A stretch of DNA of 31,927 bases from a virus. Positions 16,558 through 23,566 of the stretch are shown here, in pieces. Location: positions 1-31,927 of the IMG/VR virus record IMGVR_UViG_3300013114_000149; one strand, 5' to 3'. Position 1 is the stretch's first letter, and each line of letters starts with the position of its first letter. The position numbers were made by a program, and so were the translations under genes. The notes under the pieces are model-generated. The model ran no database searches. It was not told the origin of the DNA and saw nothing but the letters and a program-made list of their open reading frames with translations.

Positions 16558-17289
16558 ATGAAAGATATTTTAGCAGATGTAATTAGTCACACACATGCCT
16601 TAGGTTTTTTAGAAATTATTAAGGTAACTGGCACCACAACAGACACATTAATAGAGTCTATGGCTGAAGATAGGAGTGTCGTGTTACAAGCAGAAACACA
16701 CGACCCAGTGTCAGCATTTGTGGGCACATTTGGTATGCCAAACCTTAACAAACTAGACACACTATTAAAGATTCCCGAGTATAAGGAAGATGCGAAGTTA
16801 GAACTTAATCAGCAGGAACGTAATGGTGAGGTAGTTCCAACAGGCATCCACTTTGAGAATAAAGCAGGTGATTTCCAAAATGATTACAGGTTTATGAATG
16901 CTGAAATTATAGAAAACAAACTTAAAAGTGTCAAGTTTAAGGGTGTAGAATGGGATATTGAATTTGAACCAGGCACCCCATCTATTATGCGTTTTGGCTA
17001 TCAAGCACAAGTTAACTCAGAAGAAGATGTATTTACAGTTAAAACTGATAAAAAGAACTTAATATTTGAATTTGGAGATCACAGCACACACGCAGGACAA
17101 TTTGTATTTGAAACAAGTGTTAGTGGTGCATTAAAAACAGGTTGGACTTGGCCAGTACAGCAAGTGTTGAAGGTTTTACATTTGACTGGCGATAAAGTAA
17201 TATCATTTAGTGATAAAGGTGCATTACAAATATCAGTAGACAGCGGATTGGCAAAATACAATTATATATTACCAGCACAAAGTAAATGA
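16558..17289 (+). CDS. 45: Sliding clamp, T4 gp45-like, 243 aa
   Basis: Trimeric processivity clamp; in T4 it also acts as the mobile enhancer of late transcription. The product resembles gp45 (228 aa in T4) in length and pattern: an acidic N-terminal domain, VSAFVGTFGMPNLNKLDTLLKI, a central YRFMNAEIIENKLK segment, and a second domain ending LQISVDSGLAKYNYILPA. A good AGGAG Shine-Dalgarno and a consensus promoter precede it. The stop overlaps the ATG of the TGT/DpdA-like gene (ATGA), which ties clamp and base-exchange enzyme to the same mRNA. Confidence 0.9.
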   Translation: MKDILADVISHTHALGFLEIIKVTGTTTDTLIESMAEDRSVVLQAETHDPVSAFVGTFGMPNLNKLDTLLKIPEYKEDAKLELNQQERNGEVVPTGIHFENKAGDFQNDYRFMNAEIIENKLKSVKFKGVEWDIEFEPGTPSIMRFGYQAQVNSEEDVFTVKTDKKNLIFEFGDHSTHAGQFVFETSVSGALKTGWTWPVQQVLKVLHLTGDKVISFSDKGALQISVDSGLAKYNYILPAQSK

Positions 17290-18764
17290 GAGAGAACCTT
17301 GTAGAAACACAAGGAAATTATGCAATCTACTTACCAGCCATTAGTAGTTTTTATGCCGCGTATGTAGGCAAACAACGATACGAAGATTTTGTACCTCAAG
17401 ACAGAATTCCATCACGTTTTACTAGTGGTATAGAAGGCTTAAATTTCCTTAACACTAAAGAAGGATATTTTAAGTATCCTTGGGCATTGTATTCTGCTGG
17501 ACATGCTGATATGAATTTGGATAAGTTTGTTGCTAAAGAGGACATGGTCCGCAATAGAGCACCAGACACTGTATTAGTGGGTGACAGTGGTGGATTCCAA
17601 ATATCTAAAGGCGTGTGGATGGGAGAGTGGTTAGAGCCATATGGTGTTGATAAGAAAACTGACGCAATACGAGAAAAAGTATTACGATTTTTAGAAGGCA
17701 CATTTGATTACTCTATGGTGCTTGACTTACCTACATTTAGTGTTACTCATGCACACTTACATGGATTAGATACTTGGCAAAAGTGTTTACAAGGCACGTT
17801 AAACAATAATGATTACTTCGCACAAGCACGTGAGCCAGGTGCGACAAAGTTTCTAAATGTATTACAAGGTAACAATTGGAAACAATGTGAGGAATGGTAT
17901 GAGGCAGTTAAACCATACAGCACAGGCGAGAAGGCAAACTTTGAGGGATGGGCATTAAGTTCTATTAATAAAAAGGATGTAGAAATTGCTATACGCAGAC
18001 TATTAAAGATGCGTGAGGATGGCTTTTTAGGTGAGACAGAATGGATGCATTATTTGGGTACAGGTGAACTGCTTTGGAGTATTGTACTAACAGCATTCCA
18101 ACGTGAAATACACGACAAAATAAACCCAAATATTATACTGTCTTATGATTGTGCGTCACCGTTTTTAGCAACAGCATATGGCACAATGTATACTAGCATA
18201 CACACTGACCATTTACGCAAGGGTTGGACTTATAAAATGCTTAAGGCAATAGATGACAAAAAGTATGCTAAAGATACAAGGATATTTGATTATAATATTG
18301 AGTTTCCTGATCGAGATTGGGAACCCAGTCCTATTAGTGAGCGTATAGAAATGCGAGACGTTTGCCCATATGGACCAGGTGATTTAAACAAAATAGGCAA
18401 GGAAGGAAGAACGAGTTGGGATAGTTTTAGTTATGCATTACAAATGGGACACAATGTTTACTTGCATATTTTAGCAACACAACGAGCAAATGAATGTTAT
18501 GATCAAGGAATAATGCCTAAACAATTAGTAGCACCAAATGGCGCTCATATAGCAGAGGTAATTCATGAGATATTTTCTAAGAAAGATCATGCTAATGCCA
18601 TTGCTGAAGTAGAGAAATACAGTAGATGGTTTACACGCATCCAAGGGGTAAATACTTCTGAAGCCTATGCAGATGAATTAGGCATAGAACCAATGGGAAA
18701 GGATGAAGTGATGGCCAAAGAAACATATAGTGCAGAGGAATCATTTCATAACTTGTTTGAGTAA
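17286..18764 (+). CDS. dpdA: TGT/DpdA-type guanine transglycosylase, 492 aa
   Basis: Resembles tRNA-guanine transglycosylase and its phage DNA-acting relatives (DpdA), which swap guanine for a 7-deazaguanine base. LVGDSGGFQIS carries the first catalytic Asp (D100). FLNVLQG (189-195) and FEGWALSSI (219-227) match the substrate-binding strands. SYDCASP carries the second Asp (D288), 188 residues after the first, close to the 178 of Zymomonas TGT. The C-terminal CxCxxC...H zinc site of tRNA enzymes is not evident. At 492 aa it is longer than bacterial TGT (~375). It overlaps the clamp stop codon and FolE, QueD and QueE are in this window, so DNA is the likely target; specificity is inferred. Confidence 0.8.
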   Translation: MRENLVETQGNYAIYLPAISSFYAAYVGKQRYEDFVPQDRIPSRFTSGIEGLNFLNTKEGYFKYPWALYSAGHADMNLDKFVAKEDMVRNRAPDTVLVGDSGGFQISKGVWMGEWLEPYGVDKKTDAIREKVLRFLEGTFDYSMVLDLPTFSVTHAHLHGLDTWQKCLQGTLNNNDYFAQAREPGATKFLNVLQGNNWKQCEEWYEAVKPYSTGEKANFEGWALSSINKKDVEIAIRRLLKMREDGFLGETEWMHYLGTGELLWSIVLTAFQREIHDKINPNIILSYDCASPFLATAYGTMYTSIHTDHLRKGWTYKMLKAIDDKKYAKDTRIFDYNIEFPDRDWEPSPISERIEMRDVCPYGPGDLNKIGKEGRTSWDSFSYALQMGHNVYLHILATQRANECYDQGIMPKQLVAPNGAHIAEVIHEIFSKKDHANAIAEVEKYSRWFTRIQGVNTSEAYADELGIEPMGKDEVMAKETYSAEESFHNLFE

Positions 18765-18919
18765 TGACACTTTTAGAGTATATACAGCAACGTATAGAAC
18801 TAAACAAACAATACAATATTATTCGATTTCCTATAGAGAAACGAATCAATGATATAGAGGAGCAAAAACATGGCAGTAAAGAAAAAGAAGAAGGTAGTCA
18901 AGAAAGAAGCAGAAGATAA
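18764..18919 (+). CDS. Small ORF, 51 aa, between dpdA and the ClpP-like gene
   Basis: ATG overlaps the dpdA stop (TAATG), an arrangement used repeatedly in this window. The product (begins MTLLEYIQQRIELNK) is a predicted charged helix and overlaps the first 50 nt of the ClpP-like gene in another frame. The N-terminus resembles that of the 15559 methyltransferase gene. Without it, 105 nt would be non-coding. It is too short to assign. Confidence 0.45.
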   Translation: MTLLEYIQQRIELNKQYNIIRFPIEKRINDIEEQKHGSKEKEEGSQERSRR

Positions 18920-19508
18920 AGACACAGAAGCAGGACCAAAACCACAACGACCACGTGGGCCGCAACCTAGCGGTGATCCACTATATGATAATAATATTCA
19001 TATGTTCATGACTGACTTTAATGAAGAGTCCTGTGGTATGGCAATTAGATTTATACTTGAGAAAAATGTATTGCCCTCAAAATTTAAACCAAAACATCTC
19101 ACACTAATGATTAATAGTCCTGGTGGTGAGGTTGCCCACGCATTTGCGTTAATTGATTGTATGAAAGGATCAGCGATCCCTGTCCACACAGTAGGACTAG
19201 GTATGATTGCCTCTTGTGGCGTACTAACATTTATGGCTGGACAAAAAGGTCATAGAACAATTACCCCAAATACTAGCATATTAAGTCATCAATATAGTTG
19301 GGGCAGTAGAGGTAAAGAACACGAATTGTTCGCAGTTGTAAGAGAATTTGAGATGAGTACAGAACGTATGTTAATGCATTATAAGAAATGTACTGGATTA
19401 TCTGAAAAGAAGATTCGTGAAGTATTACTACCACCGCAAGACGTGTGGCTCAATGCTGAAGAAGCAGTAAAATATGGAATAGCAGATAAAATTAAATCAG
19501 TATACTGA
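18870..19508 (+). CDS. ClpP-like serine protease, 212 aa
   Basis: Residues 35-212 follow the ClpP fold: LMINSPGGEV (79-88), GMIASCGVLTFMAG with nucleophile Ser115, ILSHQYSWG with His140, and PPQDVWLNAEEAVKYGIADKI with Asp191. The spacings S-H 25 and H-D 51 agree with E. coli ClpP (25 and 49). The oxyanion-strand residue after Ser is Cys instead of Met. The first ~35 residues are a Lys-rich then Pro/Arg-rich tail (MAVKKKKKVVKKEAE, PKPQRPRGPQP), not seen in cellular ClpP. A strong GAGGAG Shine-Dalgarno precedes the start. Partner ATPase, if any, is unknown; a role in host takeover or head maturation is possible. Confidence 0.85.
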   Translation: MAVKKKKKVVKKEAEDKDTEAGPKPQRPRGPQPSGDPLYDNNIHMFMTDFNEESCGMAIRFILEKNVLPSKFKPKHLTLMINSPGGEVAHAFALIDCMKGSAIPVHTVGLGMIASCGVLTFMAGQKGHRTITPNTSILSHQYSWGSRGKEHELFAVVREFEMSTERMLMHYKKCTGLSEKKIREVLLPPQDVWLNAEEAVKYGIADKIKSVY

Positions 19509-19774
19509 TGGAAATTGGAAAATTCAAAATTAATAGTGTTACTGTCCGTGATAGATGGATAGGCGAAACAACGGGTAAATCTATAGAAGGCGGCGCACTA
19601 AACGCCAACTATAGAACCGTTGAAGCCGTTGCTATGATATGTAATCATTTAGGCACATTAGGTCTAATATATGGGGAAGATTTCACATGGGACGGCGTTG
19701 ATGGCCAAGGAAATATAGTAATAAATTATAAAAAAGGACACTCGTCTTTGCTTGACAATATCAAGTGGTCGTAG
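19508..19774 (+). CDS. Conserved-looking hypothetical protein, 88 aa
   Basis: Starts at an ATG overlapping the ClpP-like stop (TGATG). The protein begins MEIGKFKINSVTVRDRWIG and ends in a short beta/turn segment (DGQGNIVINYKKG). There are no membrane segments or cysteine motifs beyond a single Cys. The ferredoxin promoter lies in its last 23 nt. I do not recognise the family. Confidence 0.6.
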   Translation: MEIGKFKINSVTVRDRWIGETTGKSIEGGALNANYRTVEAVAMICNHLGTLGLIYGEDFTWDGVDGQGNIVINYKKGHSSLLDNIKWS

Positions 19775-19780
19775 TATACT
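19752..19780 (+). promoter_or_regulatory. Sigma70-type promoter for ferredoxin, predicted leaderless
   Basis: TTGACA (19752-19757), a 17-nt spacer and TATACT (19775-19780). Exactly 6 nt follow to the ATG at 19787, so transcription should begin on the start codon. No Shine-Dalgarno is present. The promoter lies over the end of the preceding gene. Confidence 0.8.
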
Positions 19781-19786
19781 TGTGTT

Positions 19787-20125
19787 ATGACTTATATAGT
19801 TAACGAAAATTGCGTTAAATGTAAATTAACGGACTGTGTAGAAGTATGTCCTGTAGACTGTTTCTACGAAGGCGAAAATATGCTGGTTATACACCCAGAC
19901 GAATGCATTGACTGTGGCATTTGTGAGCCTGAATGTCCTATTGAAGCCATTGTGCCAGACAATGAATATACACAAACTGGCAATATTGATTGGGCAGAAT
20001 TCAACGACAAATATTCTAAAGTATGGCCCAACATAACGGAGCAGAAGGACCCAATGCCCGACCACAAATCGTGGGAAGGGGTAGATGGGAAAGAAGAACA
20101 CGTATCAACTGAACCTGCGAGTTAA
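19787..20125 (+). CDS. fdxA: 7Fe-8S ferredoxin (FdxA type), 112 aa
   Basis: Small low-potential electron carrier. Cysteines 9, 12, 17, 21, 25, 40, 43, 46 and 50 match the Azotobacter FdI/FdxA arrangement shifted by one: C9, C17 and C50 for the [3Fe-4S] cluster; C40, C43, C46 and C21 for the [4Fe-4S]. Hallmark segments are [31 protein letters not shown] and [20 protein letters not shown]. Length matches proteobacterial FdxA (~107-112). The gene has its own strong leaderless-type promoter. It may reduce the radical-SAM clusters of QueE and the 6966 protein; that partnership is inferred. Confidence 0.95.
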   Translation: MTYIVNENCVKCKLTDCVEVCPVDCFYEGENMLVIHPDECIDCGICEPECPIEAIVPDNEYTQTGNIDWAEFNDKYSKVWPNITEQKDPMPDHKSWEGVDGKEEHVSTEPAS

Positions 20126-20127
20126 TT

Positions 20128-20574
20128 ATGAACGAAGTATTCAACATAGACGATCATAGACGTCAACTGAGAACAGAAAAAGTTCAACAAATGCCCAAAA
20201 TGATTTGGGTTAAATTTCAAAAAGAGGGTATACACAAATACCCGGCCGCATTAGAAGATCCCGCATTAGCAACTGGTGATGAGTATGATGTATCCTTTCT
20301 CGGATATCCACATCGCCACACATTCCACTTTAAGGTTACTATACAAGTATTCCACGACGACAGAGATATTGAATTTATTCAATTTAAACGTTGGTTGGAA
20401 GGTTTGTATGGCACAACATTGGAATTAGACTATAAGTCTTGTGAGATGATTGCTGATGATCTTTATATGGAAATTAATGACAGATATCCAGATAGAGAAG
20501 TATGGATTGAAGTAGGCGAGGATGGTGAAAACGGCTGCCATTGCGTCTATCCTATAACTTTAGCCGCAGAATAA
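20128..20574 (+). CDS. Putative T-fold (tunnelling-fold) protein, QueD-related pattern, 148 aa
   Basis: Not a clear member of a named family, but the order of features resembles T-fold enzymes such as 6-pyruvoyl/carboxy-tetrahydropterin synthase. YPHRHTFHFKVTIQV places a His pair before a long strand. DRDIEFIQFKRWLEGL resembles the Asp-x-x-x-Leu helix start. DYKSCEMIADDLYMEI resembles the substrate-binding Glu region (S/TxExxA), and VWIEVGEDGENGC a final strand. Three-histidine zinc ligation is not obvious, so it may be non-catalytic or bind another ligand. It starts 2 nt after the ferredoxin stop, so it belongs to the same transcript. Alternative: an unrelated phage protein. Confidence 0.5.
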   Translation: MNEVFNIDDHRRQLRTEKVQQMPKMIWVKFQKEGIHKYPAALEDPALATGDEYDVSFLGYPHRHTFHFKVTIQVFHDDRDIEFIQFKRWLEGLYGTTLELDYKSCEMIADDLYMEINDRYPDREVWIEVGEDGENGCHCVYPITLAAE

Positions 20575-20580
20575 CAACAA

Positions 20581-20801
20581 TGAAAGAAGCAGTCAAAAAG
20601 GTCTTTGACGACCTTGATGAGTACCGAGATTTCTGTAGAATTTACGGGCGTGTTTTTAACGAAGCACATATGTATAAGGAAAGAACTCCTTATGATGATT
20701 TCCTTAAATGGAAGGACACAGGCAAAGCACGTTACTGGCCAGGATATAAGAAATATGACCACAACAGAGACCGCAAACGCCAAAATTACCGAAATTCTTG
20801 A
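20581..20801 (+). CDS. Small hypothetical protein, 73 aa
   Basis: ATG at 20581 is taken rather than an in-frame ATG at 20541 that would overlap the preceding gene. The product begins MKEAVKKVFDDLDEYRDFCR and is rich in Tyr, Lys, Arg and Asp, ending in a basic tail (HNRDRKRQNYRNS). No good Shine-Dalgarno is visible. The 3' end overlaps the cupin gene by 47 nt in another frame. Family not recognised. Confidence 0.6.
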
Positions 20802-21186
20802 AGAAGTTCTAAAAGAATATCGCGTATGGGGACATTATAAAGTTTTAGGTGACTTTAACGGCGTTAAAGTGAAAGAACTTGTAGTTAGTCCTAGCATGTG
20901 TTTAAGTTTTCAAAAGCATGAACACAGAGAAGAATTTTGGTGCGTTAATAGTGGCGTAGCAAGGGTAATACTCAGTGAAGATTACCCACGGGGTAGTAAA
21001 AAAGTAGAGCAAGATTTAATAGAAGATAATAGCACTACTGTTATACTACATGAAACTGAAACATTAGTCATACCAGCAGGTACTTGGCATCAATTGATTA
21101 ATCCCTCAAGACAGGAATTAAGCATTATAGAGGTACAATATGGTAGCCAGTGTGACGAAGAAGATATTACAAGATTATACCAATGA
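20755..21186 (+). CDS. manA: Mannose-6-phosphate isomerase-type cupin, 143 aa
   Basis: A single cupin domain like the isomerase half of ManC/ManA type II. WGHYKVLGDFNGVKVKEL is the start of the barrel, QKHEHREEFWCVNSG the metal site (H55, H57, with E60 or E61), IPAGTWHQLIN the second conserved motif with the C-terminal metal His, and IEVQYGSQCDEEDITR the typical end. It would interconvert mannose-6-P and fructose-6-P or act as a related sugar isomerase. ATG at 20755 (AGGAT upstream) matches the domain start; the open frame extends upstream without family resemblance. The stop overlaps the glycosyltransferase ATG (ATGA). Confidence 0.8.
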   Translation: MTTTETANAKITEILEEVLKEYRVWGHYKVLGDFNGVKVKELVVSPSMCLSFQKHEHREEFWCVNSGVARVILSEDYPRGSKKVEQDLIEDNSTTVILHETETLVIPAGTWHQLINPSRQELSIIEVQYGSQCDEEDITRLYQ

Positions 21187-22265
21187 ATACAATTTATATT
21201 ATACCCATTGAGCCTATAGATCAACGCTATACGAAACAATGGTACGATAATATTCCATCACTTCTTGAAGAGAAAATAGCAGAACACAGTTTAGAGTACT
21301 GTGTTGAAACTATCGATGGGGTTACTGTTGAAGATAAAACCACCAGCGGTGCGTTCCTTGACTTCGGAAAAACAAATGAGTACAAGGCTAGCCAAACCGC
21401 GCGAGTAAGCGAATTGTTTAGCAAGGGTCTCATCCTCCCCGGCGACAAATTCCTTATTACTGACGCTTGGAACTTCATTGTAACACCCATCAAATACATG
21501 AGCGAACTGCTTGACATACCTGTAGAGATACACGGTATTTGGCATGCAGGCGCATACGATCCAACTGACATATTGGGTCTAAAGATGTCTAAACCATGGC
21601 CACATTTACAGGAAAAATCATGGTTTATGGCATGTGACTATAATTATTATGCAACTAATTTCCATAAGGATATATTTTTACACAACTTGGAAATACCTGA
21701 CATATATCACAGCAAAGCAATACGCAGTGGACAACCACATAATCCTATTGTAGAGCAATTGCAACAATATTATAATAGTCCTAAACGAGATACTATTATG
21801 TGGCCGCATCGTTACAATGAAGATAAACAACCTGAAATTATAGAAGATCTTGATTTAACTCCATATAATGTTGTAATTACCCAAAACTTAAATTTAAGTA
21901 AAGAAGACTATTATGCAACAATGGGACAAGCAAAAGCGGTGTTTAGTTGTGCTCTACATGAAAATTTGGGTATTAGTATGATGGAGGGATGTTTAGCAGG
22001 CGCTATTCCTATTGTTCCAGATAGAGCAAGTTATAGTGAAATGTATAAGGATGTATTCAAATATCCTAGTGTATGGACTGAAAGTTATGGGAATTACCAA
22101 GAGCATAAAGAAGATTTACAAGACTTTATTACTACACTATGTAGCAACTATGACATTGTAAAAAAGGAATATTTAGACGAACAAGTAGAAGTATTAACAC
22201 ATAATTTCTTAAGTGCCGATATTATGTTTGACAATATTTTATCGCCGTGGCTTCTAGAAATATAA
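21183..22265 (+). CDS. GT-B glycosyltransferase (family 4-like), 360 aa
   Basis: The C-terminal half has the GT-B donor-site pattern. IMWPHRYNEDKQPEII starts the second Rossmann domain; MGQAKAVFSCALHENLGISMMEGCLAGAIPIVPDR is the typical family 1/4 motif with Glu (HENLGISMMEG) that contacts the nucleotide sugar. The N-terminal half (KGLILPGDKFLITDAWN, EIHGIWHAGAYDP) fits the acceptor domain. It overlaps the mannose cupin gene, which suggests a mannose or GDP-sugar donor, but this is inferred. A target such as modified DNA or a surface glycan cannot be told. Its final codons overlap the late-like box at 22261. Confidence 0.75.
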   Translation: MNTIYIIPIEPIDQRYTKQWYDNIPSLLEEKIAEHSLEYCVETIDGVTVEDKTTSGAFLDFGKTNEYKASQTARVSELFSKGLILPGDKFLITDAWNFIVTPIKYMSELLDIPVEIHGIWHAGAYDPTDILGLKMSKPWPHLQEKSWFMACDYNYYATNFHKDIFLHNLEIPDIYHSKAIRSGQPHNPIVEQLQQYYNSPKRDTIMWPHRYNEDKQPEIIEDLDLTPYNVVITQNLNLSKEDYYATMGQAKAVFSCALHENLGISMMEGCLAGAIPIVPDRASYSEMYKDVFKYPSVWTESYGNYQEHKEDLQDFITTLCSNYDIVKKEYLDEQVEVLTHNFLSADIMFDNILSPWLLEI

Positions 22266-22268
22266 ATA
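22261..22268 (+). promoter_or_regulatory. T4-late-like promoter TATAAATA (exact consensus)
   Basis: TATAAATA is the full T4 late consensus. The predicted start near 22275 puts a hairpin (22276-22293) at the mRNA 5' end, as at 3744. It would drive folE and what follows. Late expression of a modification-pathway gene would be unexpected, so the box needs direct mapping. Confidence 0.45.
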
Positions 22269-22275
22269 TTAGCAG

Positions 22276-22293
22276 AGTTACACAAAGGTAACT
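22276..22293 (+). other. 5'-terminal hairpin in the folE leader
   Basis: AGTTAC (22276-22281) pairs with GTAACT (22288-22293) around a 6-nt loop ACAAAG. It lies directly at the start predicted from the late-like box. No U-tract follows, so it is unlikely to be a terminator. Confidence 0.45.
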
Positions 22294-22325
22294 GATGTAA
22301 AACAACAACCGAGTAAGGAAGGAAA

Positions 22326-23006
22326 ATGAGTTATAACAAAACAAAGACTGACTCTCATCTGGGTCAGCAAGTTCACGAACATTTATCAAAGTTAGGCCTT
22401 GAAACGCCTGTCACTTCAAGTCTGTATACACTTTCAAGAACAGAAAAAATAGAAGCAATCGAACGTAGAATGGAAGAAGTTCTTGAGATTGTGGGAATGG
22501 ATTTAACAGACGATAGTTTAATGGATACGCCAAAACGTGTTGCTAAAATGTATGTTAATGAAATATTTTGGGGTTTAAGTCCAGATGCATTTCCCAAATG
22601 TACAGCAGTAGCAAACAAAATAGACTACGATGAGATGGTTGTAGAAAGGAACATACAAGTATCTTCTTTTTGCGAGCATCATTTAGTTGCTATTGATGGC
22701 AAGGCACACGTAGGATATATTCCGAAACACAAAGTATTGGGTTTAAGCAAATTAAACAGGATTGTAGAATACTTTAGTAAACGACCACAAATACAAGAAC
22801 GTTTAACAGAACAAATTTACCACGCACTCAGTTTTATTTTAGATACTGAAGAGGTTGCTGTGGTAATTGACGCCGCTCACTTCTGTGTTAAGCATAGAGG
22901 TGTAGAGGACACAGGTTCATATACTATCACAAGTAAATTAGGTGGACGATACAAAACAGACTCGGCACATAGAGCAGAGTTTATGCAGTTAGTACACAAA
23001 TCATGA
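22326..23006 (+). CDS. folE: GTP cyclohydrolase I, 226 aa
   Basis: Converts GTP to 7,8-dihydroneopterin triphosphate, the entry step of folate and 7-deazaguanine synthesis. Zinc ligands C116, H119 and C187 sit in SSFCEHHLVAI and AAHFCVKHRGVEDTGS with the same spacing as E. coli FolE (C110 to C181). GLSKLNRIVEYFSKRPQIQERLTEQI is the family's central helix signature. Length is normal (E. coli 222). A strong AAGGAAGG Shine-Dalgarno precedes it. With QueD and QueE downstream, it most likely feeds the deazaguanine route rather than folate. Confidence 0.97.
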   Translation: MSYNKTKTDSHLGQQVHEHLSKLGLETPVTSSLYTLSRTEKIEAIERRMEEVLEIVGMDLTDDSLMDTPKRVAKMYVNEIFWGLSPDAFPKCTAVANKIDYDEMVVERNIQVSSFCEHHLVAIDGKAHVGYIPKHKVLGLSKLNRIVEYFSKRPQIQERLTEQIYHALSFILDTEEVAVVIDAAHFCVKHRGVEDTGSYTITSKLGGRYKTDSAHRAEFMQLVHKS

Positions 23007-23182
23007 CAAAAAAGAAGATTAAAATGATTGATCCTCCTTCTGGTTGGAGATATGGATTTCCTAAACCGTTACCAGAAGGTGTAGAGGATGTAAAAAAATG
23101 GCTTGTTGAGAATGGTTATCCTCAACAGGAAATAGATGCCCTTGGTAAACATTTTTATTATCGCCATTGGGAAGAGGGGTAA
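23003..23182 (+). CDS. Small hypothetical protein, 59 aa
   Basis: ATG overlaps the folE stop (ATGA), so it is probably translationally coupled. The protein has a Lys-rich start, then DPPSGWRYGFPKPLPEG and VKKWLVENGYPQQEIDALG, ending in an aromatic tail (FYYRHWEEG). It looks like a real conserved small protein in composition and codon use. Function unknown. It stops 8 nt before copy 2 of the structured repeat. Confidence 0.65.
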   Translation: MTKKKIKMIDPPSGWRYGFPKPLPEGVEDVKKWLVENGYPQQEIDALGKHFYYRHWEEG

Positions 23183-23190
23183 GAGATATA

Positions 23191-23296
23191 TTTTCCGGTT
23201 TTCAGTTACCCGGTCTGTCGTATTGCAAGCACTATTAGCCACGATTAAGTTGCGTATAGGGGTAGTGCCCAAGGACGAGATGCAGATAAAAACTGT
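23191..23296 (+). ncRNA. Conserved structured RNA element, copy 2
   Basis: Second copy of the 178-282 element, fully intergenic upstream of the 23309 ORF. The same pairings hold: CCGG 23195-23198 with CCGG 23210-23213; TCGT 23218-23221 with ACGA 23275-23278; GCACTAT 23229-23235 with GTAGTGC 23262-23268; loop CAGTT 23203-23207 with AACTG 23291-23295. Relative to copy 1, a U-G pair in the 7-bp stem becomes C-G and a U-A becomes U-G, both preserving pairing. The RNA lies between folE and the phosphoribosyltransferase-queD-queE genes, so it could be a cis-regulator of the pathway or a separate RNA. Class unknown. Confidence 0.65.
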
Positions 23297-23308
23297 AAAC
23301 ATTGTAAC

Positions 23309-23566
23309 ATGACTAGTATTACCAAACTTAAAAAGCAGTGGATGAACGATCCAAAGGTTGTCGAAGCTTTTGAAAAGATGCACCAAGAATTTACGAAGGA
23401 CAGAACACATATGACAAGCAACAAACCAATTGAAACTGATGCAGAATACAAAGCTGCCCTAAAAAGGGTTGAGGAACTGCTGACACTGATGGAACTTATT
23501 GAGGCATATGAGGCCAAACACTTTCCTCTATTAGAGGATGATAATCAACAACAGGAGTTGAAGTAA
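23309..23566 (+). CDS. HigA-antitoxin-like small protein, 85 aa, lacking a DNA-binding domain
   Basis: Residues ~35-77 (TDAEYKAALKRVEELL, then MELIEAYEAKHFPL) resemble the N-terminal region of HigA-type antitoxins, which has a D/E-Y-x-x-A-L helix and a VEAYEAKHYPI-like segment. The loop usually between the two helices is shortened and no helix-turn-helix domain follows. The first ~30 residues form a separate charged helix. An in-frame ATG at 23411 with GAAGGA upstream is an alternative start that would keep only the antitoxin-like part. No Shine-Dalgarno precedes 23309, which lies 13 nt after the structured repeat. It may be a domesticated antitoxin remnant. Confidence 0.5.
   Translation: MTSITKLKKQWMNDPKVVEAFEKMHQEFTKDRTHMTSNKPIETDAEYKAALKRVEELLTLMELIEAYEAKHFPLLEDDNQQQELK

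Noticed and set aside
20605-20754. Longer N-terminus for the mannose cupin
   Set aside because: The added residues are the shadow of the 73-aa gene in another frame and show no cupin similarity; ATG 20755 has an AGGAT site and matches the domain start.
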